DNA of 64,000 nucleotides from Eutreptiella sp. 'Long Island Sound 2002' (GCA_964036045.1 OZ038384.1:22559000-22622999); one strand, 5' to 3'; shown: positions 23,201-36,062, counted from the first letter of the stretch. Made by a program: numbers and translations. Notes: a model not told the origin generated them from the sequence alone.

Positions 23201-23841
23201 TGGCCTGTTCCCATTCTTCTGGGTGGTTCAGATCCGCTGGCTGGTCCCTCTCCGCTGGGGCACGTCCTGGGTGTATGGTCCCTCGACGTGTGACGTTGGT
23301 GTTGGTGTCGTGTGTCAGGGCCTGGCCCCACTCGATGGGGGGGATCCAGACGTGCTGGCCTTGAGCATATTGGCTGGATCGCCAGAGTGTGAGGTCTACG
23401 ATGACGTCGTGGGGGCTGTTGCCGGGGGTGGTCAGGTCCTGGAGGGCTTTGACTGTGAGCTTTGTCCAGCTCTCTTGTAGGCGATACCAGCCTAGGAGAG
23501 TGCTCAGGGGCCTGCCTTGGAGGGTTGCTGGGAGGAGGTCGGGGTGGCGGATGGTGGTTGGTGTGAAGGGGGGGATGGTCCGGGTCCGGGGGTGGGCTGG
23601 TTGGGTGGCCTGCTTGGGGCCTGCGCGTCCGCGTCGATGTATGAGTGGCCCTGGGTGGGTTTGGCTGGGCTGGGCGGTGCCGGGTGGCCTCATGGGTGAG
23701 AGATGGGTTCTGGGGTCCCGTGGGTGGTTGTGGTGGGGGGGTCTTGCGGTGGGGCCCCGCGGCCTTCTGGGGTGCTCTGGTGGTGTCTTGGAGGCCTGCG
23801 GACGGAGAAGGGGGGGGGGCGTGTGCGGGGCGCGGAGTACG
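20260..23841 (-). other. Pro/His-rich minus-strand reading frames 3' of LINE 2 ORF2, unknown
   Basis: Several minus-strand frames run through this part without a recognisable family. Segments of ordinary composition suggest real, decayed protein: near 23440-23280 (WRSSQYAQGQHVWIPPIEW), near 22660-22540 (LAYPLLTTDQEVHQIRTLVC) and near 21430-21350 (LVNIPISKRLVIHRLQ). A hydrophobic stretch near 22890-22820 (WGLAVYYLGLAMLCLAQW) has the length and composition of a membrane helix. Between 21.0 and 21.25 kb a (TGG)n-type repeat yields long His/Pro runs. It could be a third ORF of LINE 2, debris of another element, or a host gene remnant. Near 20400-20310 a short frame ends in a Lys-rich tail. Confidence 0.3.
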
Positions 23842-26800
23842 TTAGTGGACTTCTAGGTCATGCACGGCATGGTAATGGATGAGACGCCGCATGTGTTCCC
23901 TGTCGATGGAGTCGGTGAGTTGTTCTGTGTGTGTCAACAGGAGGCGTTTGCGGTGTACCATTTGGGCCTCTGCTCTGCGGACTGCTTCTAGCTGGAGGTG
24001 CGCTGCTGCCTCCATCGGTTTTTCCGTGTGTTGGGCGAGGTGTCCGTGTAGGGCCTGTGTCACCGCCCCTCTCATGGTGGCTTCCTTGACCAGGGGATCC
24101 CTGAGGAGGTGTTCGGTGGCCTGGTGTCTGTGGCTGTGGGTTGGCCACCCCCTCTGTTGCCGTAGGGTTTCTGCCGGGGACCAGCTTACTAGTGTGCCCC
24201 TGCCCGCATGGAGGTAGCATATCTTGAAGTGTTCCCAGTCCTCCGGGGTGGTGTGGTCGCACGGGCAGGGGGTGTGTTCTTCCGGGACATGGATGTGCTT
24301 GCAGGCCAGCCATCAGTCGACCCTGGTGAGGAGTGGTAGTCGCTCCCTGAGCAGCAGGATGCGTCGTTTCTGGACATCGGCTGGGAGGTTTGCTGGCCGT
24401 AATGCCGAGTGGTAGAGGGGGTCCGCCAGTTTCTCCTGGAGCTCTTGGATGTGTGCTCGCCTGTCTGTGTCGCCGAGCACGCGGGGGAGATGTTTGATGC
24501 GGTTGGGGTAATGGTATGCTCTGTCGTGTGAGGTATAGGGGGCGTCCTCCGATACCCAGTCAAGGGTCGGATGGGGCTCCGGTTTGGAGGGTATGTGTTC
24601 GAGGTGTGTGTGGTTTCAGCCGAGGTCGGGGACCTGGAGCGTTGGCAGGTGCGTGGTGCGCTTCTGTACTGCCTGGTTGTCCACCTTACCATTTCCGTAT
24701 CGGCGCCTGTGGGATTCTTGTTTCACGATATGAAGTTCGACGTAGGGGGGAAGGCTGCGGAGGGCTTTCCGGAGTAGCAGTGCTTGGGTGCCGAGGCTCG
24801 TTGCGGTGGCTTTGTGGAGTGGTTGTCTTGCTATGCGGAGCAGTAGGTGTGTGTGGACAGTGGTGTCCACTACGAACCAGACCCGGACGACTTGCGGGAG
24901 GTGGGCGGGTAGGTGGATCGCACTTTCGGTGATGGCGTCGGCCATGGTCCCCAGTTCCCTGTGGGAGCAGGCCACCTAGGTGGTGTTGCCCGTGTGGTGG
25001 TCCATGTGGTAGTGTCCCCCGGTTCTGGGTTAGTTGCAGGGTGGCCACCCCGGTGATGGAAGTGAGGGCGGATTCGCCTGATGCGTCGGTGAAGAAGAGC
25101 GGGTCCGCCGGTGATGGTTGTGGGAGGCGGCATGGGTTCATGGGCAGGTAGGCGTATATGGCGAGGCCTGTGGTGAGGTTGGCCATCGGGGTTGTGGGCT
25201 GCAGGATGGGGGTGGCGTACACCCCTACTCCTTTGGAGATGATGTGTTTCGCTTGGGGGGACATGGCTATGAGTCCCTGATCTGGTTGTCCTTGTGTGAG
25301 GTATGAGTAGATATAGAGGAGGATGTAGGCTGTGGTTAAGGTTGCGGCATGTGAGGGTTTGTGTTCGGTGCTCCGGTGTGTGGCGGGAGTGGTGGAGCGG
25401 GTAGTAGGGGTGCTCGTGCTTGCCTGTTCTGCCTGGTTCGTACATGCTGTAACAGATGGCGACTCCTGCCAGGTCGGGGCAGGGCCAGTTGGGCGTTGTG
25501 GTGAAGAGCCATTGGGGTGTGTGGTCGGGGTTCCACGCCACCATGGGGTTCGCTTCGGTGCAGTGGAACCATGGGGCTACCCATGCGTAGGCTTGTGGTG
25601 GTAGGTGGGTTGTGGGGTGGGTGTGGTGGCGTGCGTGAGGTGCAATACGGGCCACGGCGTTGTGGGTGCTTTGGGGTCACAGGCTCAATATGTGGGTGGC
25701 ATGCTCTGGGAGTCGTGGGGGACCTTCGGTAGGTCTCGGGCGGTCATTTGGTGTTTCGATATGCGCCATTTTGCCCCGTGGTGGATTACGGTGGTCTGCG
25801 TGGGTTTGGTCTCATTTAGGGCCACTAGTTGGGTTAGCGGTGGGACTGGGCCCGCCACGGAGGGGACGGTCTCGTGTTTTGAGCCGGTGGGTGCGTAGGG
25901 CGGTGTTGCTGCCACGGGACGGAGGTGCTGCTTTTCGAAGTCTTGGTAGGCTGCCTGCATGTCTTTGCTTCTGGGCAGAGTGTGTCCCGCTGCTCGTGCC
26001 GTCTGCGTGAGGTACTGGTGGAAGAGGCGGTATTGAGGCCATTCGGGAAGCTGTAGGAAGGGGCTGTGGTGTGCCCAGCTGTGGTGAAGGACCCGCATTT
26101 AGGGGAGGGTGACGTATACTACGGTGATGGAAGCCCCGACGAGGTCTATGGTGTTGATGGTGCCTTTGGGGTGATGGTGCAGGTCCCAGCAGAGGACTGC
26201 CAGGGGTCTTTCCTCCGGGCATGTGTGGTTGGTGAGTGTGGCGTGGTGCGGGGAAGGGAGGAGAAGCTGGAGGTGGTTCCACAGGCGCGTGTTGATGTTG
26301 GTGGGCATGCCCCTCTGGTGGAGTATCCAGCGCGGGCATGTGTTGCGGGCCGGTTGTGCGGCTTGGAGGCGGATTGTGGCGACTTCGCGGACTTCCGGTC
26401 AGTGGTTGTAGGTCATGCGAAGAAGGAGGAAGGCGGTGTGTCTGGTGTAGGCCGCTTTCACCTCGTCCCCAATGGCGTCCCCATAGTGGGGCCATGCCGC
26501 CCTGATGGCGCGAGTGGGTATGAAGGTGGGCCAGCCCCCGTGCGCTGCCCATGCCTTGGTGACAGCGCGTGTGGCCGGCTGGAGGGCGGTGGTGGGGTGT
26601 GTCAGGTGGAGTGCCTGGAAGTTTATGGAGGCGTTCAAGACCCCGGTGCGGTAGTACGCCAGGCTCTGGTGGGATAGGGAGAGGGCCTTGGGTGTCGGGG
26701 ACGCATATCTGGGGACATGGGCCAGCTGTGACTGCAACTTGGGAGGGAGGGTGGTATCCTCAGGGTTTGCAACCTGGATCACCCCGAGGTGGGTGGTGGT

Positions 26801-29150
26801 TTCCACAACTTGCATTAGGGGTCCTTGTGGCCCTAGGGTGGGGGTGTGGCAGACCCCTTGATCAAGACCACCGACTTTGTGGGGTGTACGATGAGGGTGT
26901 TGCGGGAGAGGTAGGAGATGGTCACGTCCAGTAAGTTGTTGGCTTGCTGGGTGACCATTGGTCCGGGGTCTGGGGTGTGGGGCTCGTGTGGGGTGTGGGC
27001 GACCGTGAGGTCGGTGTCGTCCGCGAAACACACCAGGCAGGGGAGGAGGAAGTAGAGTGCGTAGGCCGGGTAATCCTGTTCGATTGTGAGGGCCATGGGG
27101 AGTGTCACGAGGAGGTACAGGAAGCGGCCTTCTGCTTCTCCTTGGGGGACCCCGCTGCCTGGCTCGAGGAAAGGGGTGAGGCCTGCTCCGGTGCGGACTG
27201 TGTATTTGCGGGTGCGGATGTAGCCGGAGGCGAAGTCGTAGAAGGGGAGGCCCATGCGTTTCCACCCTGCCTCCAGAAGGAGCCAGGTGGTGTTCAGGAA
27301 GGCTCCCTTGACGTCGAGGGAGGCAAGGATGAGGTCTACCGGGTCCATGTCGGCGATGGTGTCCTGGAAAAAGATGGCCTCGTGTGGGGACCGGCCCGGG
27401 ATGGCCCCCCAGAGGCTGGCGGGTGTGTGGGGGTCCAGGTGGGGCGGATGCGGCGCAGGAGGATGGTCCAGACGATTTTGACCTCCGTGACTGCACAGAC
27501 TATGGGGCGTCAGTTGTCCGGGTTGGCCCAGTCCCCCTTTTTTGTAGAGGGGGCGGACAACGTTTGCCCAGTCTGGTGGCAGGGGAGTTTGCCCGTGACG
27601 ATGTCCCAGAGGCGGTGGGCGAGGATGCGGAGGAGGTGAGCGGGGAGGTGGTAGTATGCCTCCGCTGGGAGGCCGTCGTAGCCCGGGGTTTTGTGTTGCC
27701 GGAGACTGTGGATGGCCCTCCGGACTTCTTGGATGGTGAAGGGGCGCTTTTCCAGTTGCCTCTTCTGAGCGTGGTAGAAGACCTGAGGGAGACGGTTGAC
27801 TTTGGCCTGGGTGTCCGTGTCCAATGTGTCTTGGGTGGGCGTGTGTTGATGGAGGAAGCTGTCTTGGGTGGCTTGGAGCACGGTGGCTGGGTCGTTGTTG
27901 AGGGAGCCGTCCTCCTGCCTGACCGTTGTGATGGTGCGGTGGCCGGTGTCGGTCATGGCGTCGTTGAGGTGGCGGATGGCCTTGGAGTTCATGTTGCGCA
28001 TACCGTTCGTGCTCCTGGGCAATGTGCTGTTACCTGTGGATCTGCCACTGCTGCAGGTCTGCCCTGCTGTGGGCTATCTGCGTCCTGCAGTGGCGGATGT
28101 GGCGGCGAATTGGGGGGGTGTCGTTGTGGAGGAGGGTCGCCAGTTGTTGCTTCGCATGCCAGAGGTCATGGTGCATGTCCCCCAGGGCCGTGGGGGGTCG
28201 GTCGTCCTCAGTGTGGGGGTGCTGCTGGAAGCCGCAGGCGACGGCGGCTGTGCGCATGGCTGTGAGTAGGTCGGTGGGGTCCGGTTGGATGCGCTGGGCG
28301 CGGTCTATGGCCCTGTGATATTGGGACGAGGCCTGTTTTTCGTGGAGTGGGGGCATCTTCAGGGGGGTCGGTAGGCCTTGGTCCGCATCCTCTGGGGGGC
28401 TGGGGGGAAGGTTGCAGATGGTGAGGCGGATATGCAGGGGGCTGTGGCCTGTGGGTCCCAGCGGGAGGGGCCCGTATCGGGCCTCTGCCCGGATGATGGT
28501 GGTGGGGTCGCCATAGCATACGTCGATGCGGGAGGGGGCGGCCTCTGCTTGGTGGGGGTAGTGGGATGGTTGGCCTTCAAGGTTGGCTGTCAGGTCCACG
28601 AGCCCCAGCATTTAGATGGTGTCGCGGACTGCATGGTCCTGAGGTGTGGCCTGTCCCCCTCAGCCTGCCGGGGTGGGGGCGGCGTTCATGTCACCGATGA
28701 TGATTGTGGCGGCGAGCATGGCAATCTGGCGGTATGCTTCGGCCAGGGCCTGGAGTAAGGGTTCCGTGGCGTCGCCGAAGCGGACGTGGGCGTTGATGAC
28801 GTTGAGTTGCCATCCGTCCCCGACGACCTGGTAGACGCTTAGTCCCCCTGGGATGCTGAGGTGGTGGACGAGGTGGTCGTGGATGCCGGTTCGGGCATTT
28901 AGGGGGGTCCCCTTGTGCCAGTAGCATTTGTACGCTTTCTGGTCCGGGGTATATATCGGTCCGGTTTCTGGGAAGTCGTCGTGTTGTAGGCCTTGTTCAT
29001 GGAAGGTGAGGAGGTGGGGATCCCACTCCGCCCCCTGTGCCATCAGGAGCTCCTGGAGGGCGGCTGTGGCATCCTTGGAGTATGTGATGGCCGGTTGGTT
29101 GAGGTCAAGGAGGTTGACGGTGGCCTCGGTGGGCGCGGGCGGGGGCTGTG
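23842..29150 (-). pseudogene. LINE 2 ORF2: endonuclease, reverse transcriptase, RNase H, C-terminal zinc-binding motif (frameshifted)
   Basis: Endonuclease begins near 29115 (LLDLNQPAITYS). It has IIIGDMNAAPTPAG near 28690 and SRIDVCYGD then TGHSPLHI near 28500-28430, the GDxN and DHxP boxes. Reverse transcriptase fingers show KTPGYDGLPAEAYY near 27690. The NWRPI box near 27510 reads NPDN-stop-RPI, with TGA where Trp is expected. Motif A is SLDVKGAFLNT (27320), motif B GSGVPQGEAEG (27160) and motif C CFADDTDL (27020). RNase H has FFTDASGES (25100), the Glu in ELGTMADAI (24945), VVDTTVHTHLL (24870) and the last Asp in GKVDNQAV (24680). A Cys/His cluster CPCDHTTPEDWEHFKIC near 24260-24210 matches the C-terminal zinc motif common in LINEs. 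ORF2 stops at 23842. A frame change at a C run near 27405 is typical of several. Confidence 0.85.
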
Positions 29151-29399
29151 GAGGCTTGCGCCCTCGGCCCTTGCCCCCTCAGGGAGGGGGATTGGGGCTC
29201 GGGGACGTTTTGCCTTGTGATGGGCGCGTGGATAGGCGCAGTGGGGGGAGGCCCTGGCTCCGCTCAGGGGGGAGATCCCAGTGTACTTGGTGCCTCTGTG
29301 GGCCTTGTTCTCGGCGGTGAGTCGCCGGATGGAGTGGGCGCTGTTGAGCTCCAATGTCTGGCCTTCTGGCTTGTCCGGGGCGCTGCTGCCCTGGTCTAG

Positions 29400-32300
29400 C
29401 TCCTTTTGGCGGTGCCAGAACACCCGGATTGGTACCCCGTCGTTGGGGCCTAGGTCGCGGAGGCGGTACTGGATTGTGCCCTCACACCAGATCCAGTCGC
29501 CTGTGTGGTTGTTGCAGAAGGGCTGCTGGACCTTCGCGCCCTTTTTGAATCCTGGGTACGCTTCGGGTCGGGGCGGTGCCAGTGCCGGGAGGGAGGATGA
29601 TGAGGATGCTTGGTGCGGATTGGGTGGTCGTGGTGGTGGGAAGGAGGATGATGAGGATGCTTGGTCCGGGTGTGCCGGGAGGGCTGGGGGGGGTGCGGGG
29701 GGCTAGGAGGTTGTTGCCCTGCCGTCTTTTCTGGAGGTGGTGGGGCTGGGGGGGCGTGGGGCTCGAAGAAAGGGTGCGTGGCCCGCTTATCTGGATCCCT
29801 TAGCTGGGGCTCTGCCGGCGTTTGCATGGTCGCTTTTGCGTGGCTGCGCGTGAGGTCGGCGAGCTTGCATACGGTCTCCGGGGGGTCGGTTGGCCATGGC
29901 AGTGCAGCCAGGCTGTTGTAGAAGGGGTGGTGGAGCTGGTAGTTCCTCATGGCCTTGGACTGCTTGACCCAGTCCTCTGTGGGTTCCGGCGTACCTGGAC
30001 CGCTGGGGGATCCTTGAGCCCAGTAGAGTGCTGTGTGGAGGGCTTCCCACGGGGCGCCCTCGCGGCCTGTGAGGGTGGTGGCTTGGAGGAGTCGCTGCCG
30101 GCCTCGTGGGGGGTCTTCTGGGTCTACTTCTCGGGTGTAGGTCTGGGCTGCCATGAGGACTCCGTGTGCCCAGTGGAGGGCCCACCATTGGGTGTCCGCT
30201 TTGAGGATGTGGACAGCAGGTTGTTTAGGGGGCGTGTCCAGGGTGTCCACCGACGCGATGGTTAGTTGTATCCCGGAGGGGTGGAGGTGTGGAATGGCCC
30301 TGCGGCTTGGGAATTGATCCATGTGGAAGGGGTTGACGGGATCGTTGGGGCCTTGCGGTGATGGGGGCATCCCTGGGATGGCTGTGGGGTCCCACTGCTG
30401 TTTGTGGGCGGCGAGGGTGTATAGGGCGGCGGTGATGATGTGGTGGGCTTGCCCCTCCAGGACGATGTGGCGCTCTGTGCCGAAGTCCTTTGGTAGCTGG
30501 GCTGTGGGGTTGACGGTGATGTGGGCCAGAGCGCGTTGGTGGGCCTTTTTTCCCCCGTCTGGCGCCTGTGTCTGTTTGTCCCCCGGGATGTGTTGGTGTT
30601 GGTGTTTTGGTGGGGGCGGTCCAAGGGCGAGGGACTCTACCCCGTGCAGGGGGTGGCGTGTTCCCTGGACCTGTTGGGCGGGATGTATGTGCCCGGGTCG
30701 CCTGGTATGGTGCCCAGGTACATGTTGCCTGTGATGGTGGGGGGCAGGAGCGGTTGGCGCAGGGATGAGGTGCATGGGCTGGAGCAGGGCGGGTCATGGT
30801 GCTCACATCGGGGGTGGTTGATGCCGTATGGGGTGATGTGTACGGCGAAGGTTCCGACAGCGCGCTGTAGTTTTGTGGGGTTGGATGTTGTTGAGGTGCA
30901 CCACTGCCCGCGTCTGAGACCCCCCTTCGCTGATCCACACGGCATCCGCCCGTGATGCCACTGGGTTCAAGCAGTCCGTGATGATGCCTGTGATCGTGCG
31001 GTTGTGGGTGGTATCGGACACTCTGCCTGAGGGGGCGCTGATGCGGGGGATGGTGTGGTCGTCGTGCAGGGTGCGGGCCTTGCGCCTTGCGTTGTGTCGG
31101 TGCTGGGCCTCCTAGGTGGGGGTGTGTACGCCTGTACGCTTGTTGGGGCGGTCTGCCATGTGGAAGGGGGTGAGCCAGGAGGGGGTGTGATGGGGGGTGG
31201 GCCGTGGGAGGTCCCCCCGTGTTGCCCACGTGTACAGGGTGGTCGCAGTGGTCCCCTCCGCCTGTATGGTGTATCGCTCGTCGTGTCGGTGATGAGTGAC
31301 GAGGACGTTGGGGGCCGTCAGCTCATACACCTGTGTGGTGTGGGGGAGGCGGCGGGTGCGGGTAATCTTGGCGGCGTCCTTCTTGCGGGTGGTGGTGTGG
31401 GGGATGATGTAGTGGGTCGCCAAATCATTGTGGGGGATGTGCTCCACCGGTTGCAGCTTGATTTTGGGGCCGGAGTGGCTTCGGCGATGGGGGCTTTTCT
31501 TGGGCTTTTGCGTGGGGTGCCACTTTGGTTTCGACCAGGTATTGCGGGCTCCAGGTTTCCGGGGCCCCTACCTGGCTGGCTGCCGCTGCTCCGGCTTGGA
31601 GGAGGGCGGTGGTGTTGGTGTCTGGGGGGGGGGGGCGCTGGCTGGGGGGTAAGGGTGTCGTGGTCTTGGTACGCCCACCAAATAATGTGGCCTCGTTGGG
31701 CGTTACGGTCCGGGGTCCGGGTCTGGGCCTGCTGGATTGACAGTGCGGTCTTGACGTCCTCCGCTGCTTGTGGATTCATGGGTGTGGCGTATGCCCACAA
31801 CCCCGGGGTGTGTATGCCGTGTGGTGCTTGGCCTACTCCTCCTACCGGATGGAGGGTGTGGTGGGTGCGTGTGAACCCTGGGTGTTTCTGGAGGAGGTCC
31901 CCACAGATGTCCTCCCACCGTTGCTGCCAGGTGTGTGTGTGGTTGTTGGAAGAGGGGTAGGTGATGACGATGGCTTGCCATGGGGTGGGGCCCTGGTGTA
32001 CCGTCATTGGTGCCGATGGTGCTTGGGGGGTATGTGGACGGCGTGGGCAGGGGCTGCTGTTATTAGGTCTCCCTCCATTGGTGTGATGGTGGCATCCCCT
32101 TGGACGGTGAGGAGGAGGTGGTGGCGGTCCTTCGGTAATGTCCAGGTGGTGGTGGGTTCGGTGATTGAGTGGAGGCGGATGGCCTGGAGTCCCGGTGTAA
32201 TTTCGTCCCACCGGAGTGTGCTGTTGTGGACTGCCCATTCTCGTGGTAGGTTCGGAAACCCGTTGCGGTCCGGGGTGGTGCGGTGTTGTGGGGGGAGCTC

Positions 32301-33095
32301 CATTGTGGGGATGGAGTGGTGAGGGGCTCTTTGTGGGGGCTTTCCTGTGCGGTTGGTGGGGGCGGTGCTTGGGGCATCTCGTCGTCCGGTTTTCTCTGGG
32401 GCTTTCGCTTCTTGCAGTTTTGCACTGATGGTGGCGAAGGCCTCTTGCAGGTTGGGGGAGGCGGGTTGGTGCAGTGCCGAATCGTTCCAGGTGATGTGGT
32501 ACCCCGTTGGGTTCCGGGAGTTTCGCTCTACGGTGATGGCGGCGGTGGCGTCTTCTTCAGGCGTCCATCGTTGCGGATTGTGGTCCAGGGGGTGGAGGGT
32601 GATGGTGTGGCGGTGTCTTCAGCTGTGAAATGCAAGGAGGGCGTGGAAGCCGTGCCTGGTGTCCCCGGGTGGGCGGGGGTAGGTCGCGGCTTCCACTTCC
32701 AGGAATGTGTCCATGGTACCTTTCCAGGTGTCCTCCCAGAGAAGGTCGTCCTCCGTGCCCCACTCGTTGTCGTCTCCTTTCCCCTGCCTCCACCCCTGCA
32801 GGGTCGCGTGGTCCGCTGAGAGCTCTGGGTGGACGGATTGGTAGTACTGCTCGGCGTCCATGGGCTGGGCTAGGGGCCCGGCCAGTGTGGCGTAGATGTC
32901 CTTTTGGGGGAAGGGGCCGCTGGGGGCGTGGCGGCGCGGTCGGGTTCCACGTTCTGGTCTGCGGTGGCTGCGGGGGATACGGGGCGGGGTTGCATGTGGT
33001 GGTTGGTTTACTGCAGTTCCATGGCTTGCTGGTGGGTGTCTGGGCGCGGGGTTGTGGCTGCCAGTAGGTGTTGGATGGCCAGGAGGATGTCGTAC
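29400..33095 (-). pseudogene. LINE 2 ORF1-like region, frameshifted, 5' end displaced by LTR element 1
   Basis: A chain of minus-strand frames with ordinary amino-acid composition covers this part, switching frame several times. Examples are LAQPMDAEQYYQSVHPEL near 32850, LPKDRHHLLLTVQGDATI near 32120, TWQQRWEDICGDLLQKHP near 31930 and EDWVKQSKAMRNYQLHHP near 29960. No known domain was recognised. The C-terminal about 150 residues (near 29750-29450) are Pro/His rich with short KHPHHPPS repeats. Upstream, across the element 1 insertion, the frame continues into 50231-50330 with a Cys-rich segment (WRCPVAHCPWDDEYD) that could bind zinc. ORF1 is the natural reading from its position before the endonuclease. 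Confidence 0.5.
33092..33095. repeat. Target-site duplication of LTR element 1 (GTAC), left copy
   Basis: GTAC directly precedes the left LTR and is repeated directly after the right LTR at 50227-50230. Extending to five bases breaks the match. Four-base duplications fall in the range made by Ty3/gypsy integrases. Confidence 0.85.
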
Positions 33096-36062
33096 TGACG
33101 CGTTCCCGTGGGGGGCCGGCCACGGGACGCTGCGGGACACGCGCAAGTGAGCAGGCAGGCAAAGCAGTACGCTCACAGGGGCATCAATGCGCTCATGTGA
33201 TGTGACAAAGCGTTTCAGGATCCTTGCCACTCTGCAACAAGGGAACGAAAGTATGTACAGCAACACATCAGGATATGTACACATGGGGTTAAGACTGGAC
33301 TGGGGTAAATGCATCACAGGACAATAGACACTCTATCCTAACTCGTATCCCAATCCCAGGTCCGACCCTCTCAGTGGCTGGTGGGGGCGCGGGCTCAAAC
33401 ACAACCCATGCCCTGCTCAGTCCGGACCCTAGAACCCTGCCAATGGGGGAGGTGTCCCGCCCAGCCAGAGGCGAGTTCCTGGGAACCAAGCGGCTCCAAG
33501 GCCTACCGACATTAGCTCCCCATGCTCCCTAAACGGCAGGTCCCAACTCCCCTCTGAGCCAGAGATATGGCCCCGCCATTATCACCCAGGAGTTGGTAGC
33601 TGAAAATGGGCTGTTTCAGCCCAAACTGAAATTCACTCAAAAATCTCCAAAATTGACCCCTGGTCCGGACCCGCCAGAGGTAGGGACGAGGCAACTGACC
33701 CTATACCCTTCGAGTACCAACTCCCTGGAGCCCTCACCCAACCTGGTTCCCTCTGAGGTCCCGGCGTCAGGGCAACACGGATGAGTCATGTGGGGTCATG
33801 ATGCCAAAATCACCAAAATTGGCGTCATTCCCACGCGTGGCTCGCCCGGCCAAGGTAGGGCCAATGGCTCACAGGGTAGGAGACAGGACCTAGGACTTAT
33901 ATCTGAGTGTACAACTTGAATTTGGGTCCGGGTTCCCAATGGGCTTAGAGAAATGGGGCCGCCAATTGACCACACGGAAGGGGGAAATTGGGGTCCCAAA
34001 ATTGGGTCATTTTGGCTGCCTGAAATGAGCCAAAATCTGGTGTGCTCCCAATAGTATATCTCCACGCCGGCTTGGAGATCGGATCCGCCATTCCATACGC
34101 CATCTACCAGGAGTCCAACGAAGACTCCCTTGAACTTGGCTTCCAAAGATCTCCATGCCACTTGGCGTGGTGACGATCCCAATTGGGTCCACAAATGCCA
34201 AAATTGCAAAATTGCCCACACCCACTTTGGGCTAGCGCCTTAACGAAGGTGGCTCCGCTTCGCCCACCTGGTGTGTGGACCATGGGGACCATTACCCATA
34301 ACACCCATGTCACATATGGTCCATTGGTCCATGCGTCCGGCGCGTACGAGGGTTAGAACATAGTGCACGGTGGGCAGCAAAAGTGGAAAATTGCTCAAAA
34401 TGGCCAAAAATGCGCACACTCATGGTTGGGGCAAATGAGGCACATGCCCGACTCGGACCGGAGTGTGCCATAGGATTGGTATCAAGTCATATGTGTCCAA
34501 CATATCTTTTGGGCGTCGCCCAACTCCTCTGGTATTGGGAATGGCAGGGTCGCCAAGTGAGCCCATGATTTGGGATAGTCCCAAATTGCCAACATGGCGG
34601 CCACGGTATGCCAAGCCTAAGAGGAGTTATTCGCCGGGTCCAAGATATGTTGGGCACGGAGGTATGTACCCTCATATCATACTTGGGTCATGATGTCAAT
34701 TGAGCGCAACGTTGAGATACAAGGTCGCCACTTGACATCATGACGGGCCAAAAACGGCAAAATTGGCACAAAGACACACAAAAGTGCATGGAAAGGTGCA
34801 CAATTATATTATAATATCTTCGGATTGGATCGTGCAACCAACCACTCCTTCTACACACAATGACTTGACACCAATGACCTTCGATCCCACATATGTGCTC
34901 CAAATGGGGCGCCTTGAAAGGTTACGAGCGCTGCTTCCCAAGTGGGCACATGAAAATAAGGAAAATTGCAAAACACACACCTGGCTCCCAACGTATCGCT
35001 TCGGGATCGCCACGCAAGCTTCCCTTCACGAAGGTTAGGCTTGCAATTGATCGTACGGAGTATGGAGAAGGAGCTTGCACAATATGAGGTCCATTGGCGG
35101 GTTTGTCTTGGAGCGATGGACCCGCCAAATGGGCACGCAACACAACACAAGGCACATACTCCATATTGCCCAAAAAGGTAGCTCCCCCCACGATATGTCA
35201 TGCCCCTCCAAGGGCATAACTTTGTGTCAATCGCTCATAGGAACTCAAGGAGAGTTCCTATGCAACACCAACACTTGCGCGCCACACTCGAAGGTTAACT
35301 TAACGCACACAATATCATGGCCATAGAGTTATAACGCAAACTCTACCCTCTTGACCATGATCCATTACACTAGCGCGCACGTGTGGAGACGCAAGGCATA
35401 TAATGCTTCCTAAATTACATCGGGAATATTGTGAATACATCCCACGTTTCGTTATCGTCAATACTCGCAAGCGGCACGAGATATGACCCTCACAAGTGGC
35501 CTCACGAATCAACTTTGTTTTGCCCATATCTCTGAGTCAAATGGAGGGCAAGATAAAAGGAAAGTTGATTCGTGCATAGGGAAGCACGTAGGTCCACTCG
35601 AAAGAGGTCAAATCAAGAGCGGGGATGTCGAAGTCGAAAATCCGATTTCGAAATCCTGAAAAATTCGGATTAAGGTTGCGAGTGTAAGATGTGAAAACTG
35701 CGGAAGCGTCCATGCAGTTCCTGAAGACTTCGGAGCCTTCGTGACGGATTGCGTTAAAATTTCCATTATAAACAGTTAAACTGGCGGTTACGGTAAAGTC
35801 GGGATCCAACCGCCAGCAGTCAAAACAGTGAATATCAGAACGGAAGCGTAAAACTTGACGGAAACAATATGAAAATAAAACCCTGTTGATTCCTGATATT
35901 CTGATACACAAATCTCCGCTGGCGGTGCATCGGTTGCCGATGCGGGGCTTTACGGCACGGAACGGAGCGTCAACGGGCGTCTTCCCTTCCGTACATGGGG
36001 TTAGTGGACCAGAGACCGGTTGTATGCCGTAACCTAGCCATGGGGTTCTGGGTACCGCTTCA
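33096..36062 (-). repeat. 3' LTR of element 1 (about 2967 bp)
   Basis: It is near-identical to 47259-50226 along its whole length. The TG...CA ends coincide with the GTAC duplication on the outside and the polypurine tract on the inside. The LTR is unusually long for this family. It has no coding frame of note. It contains an inverted repeat with 14-bp arms (35503-35516 and 35571-35584) and, beside it, a core of about 450 bp shared with the LTR of element 2. Confidence 0.95.

Larger units (their letters stand above)
20260..33095 (-). mobile_element. LINE 2: degraded non-LTR retrotransposon, interrupted by LTR element 1 at its 5' side
   Basis: On the minus strand an ORF1-like region (33.1-29.4 kb) is followed by endonuclease, reverse transcriptase and RNase H (29.15-23.84 kb) and a C-terminal Cys/His motif. 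It is larger than LINE 1 and of a different lineage, with FADD instead of YVDD. Frame changes lie mostly at C/G runs. The 5' part continues on the far side of LTR element 1 (from 50231 rightward), because an open minus-strand frame crosses the GTAC target site. The 3' limit is not resolved: ORF2 stops at 23842, but similar C/A-rich minus-strand sequence goes on to about 20.3 kb. Confidence 0.75.
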
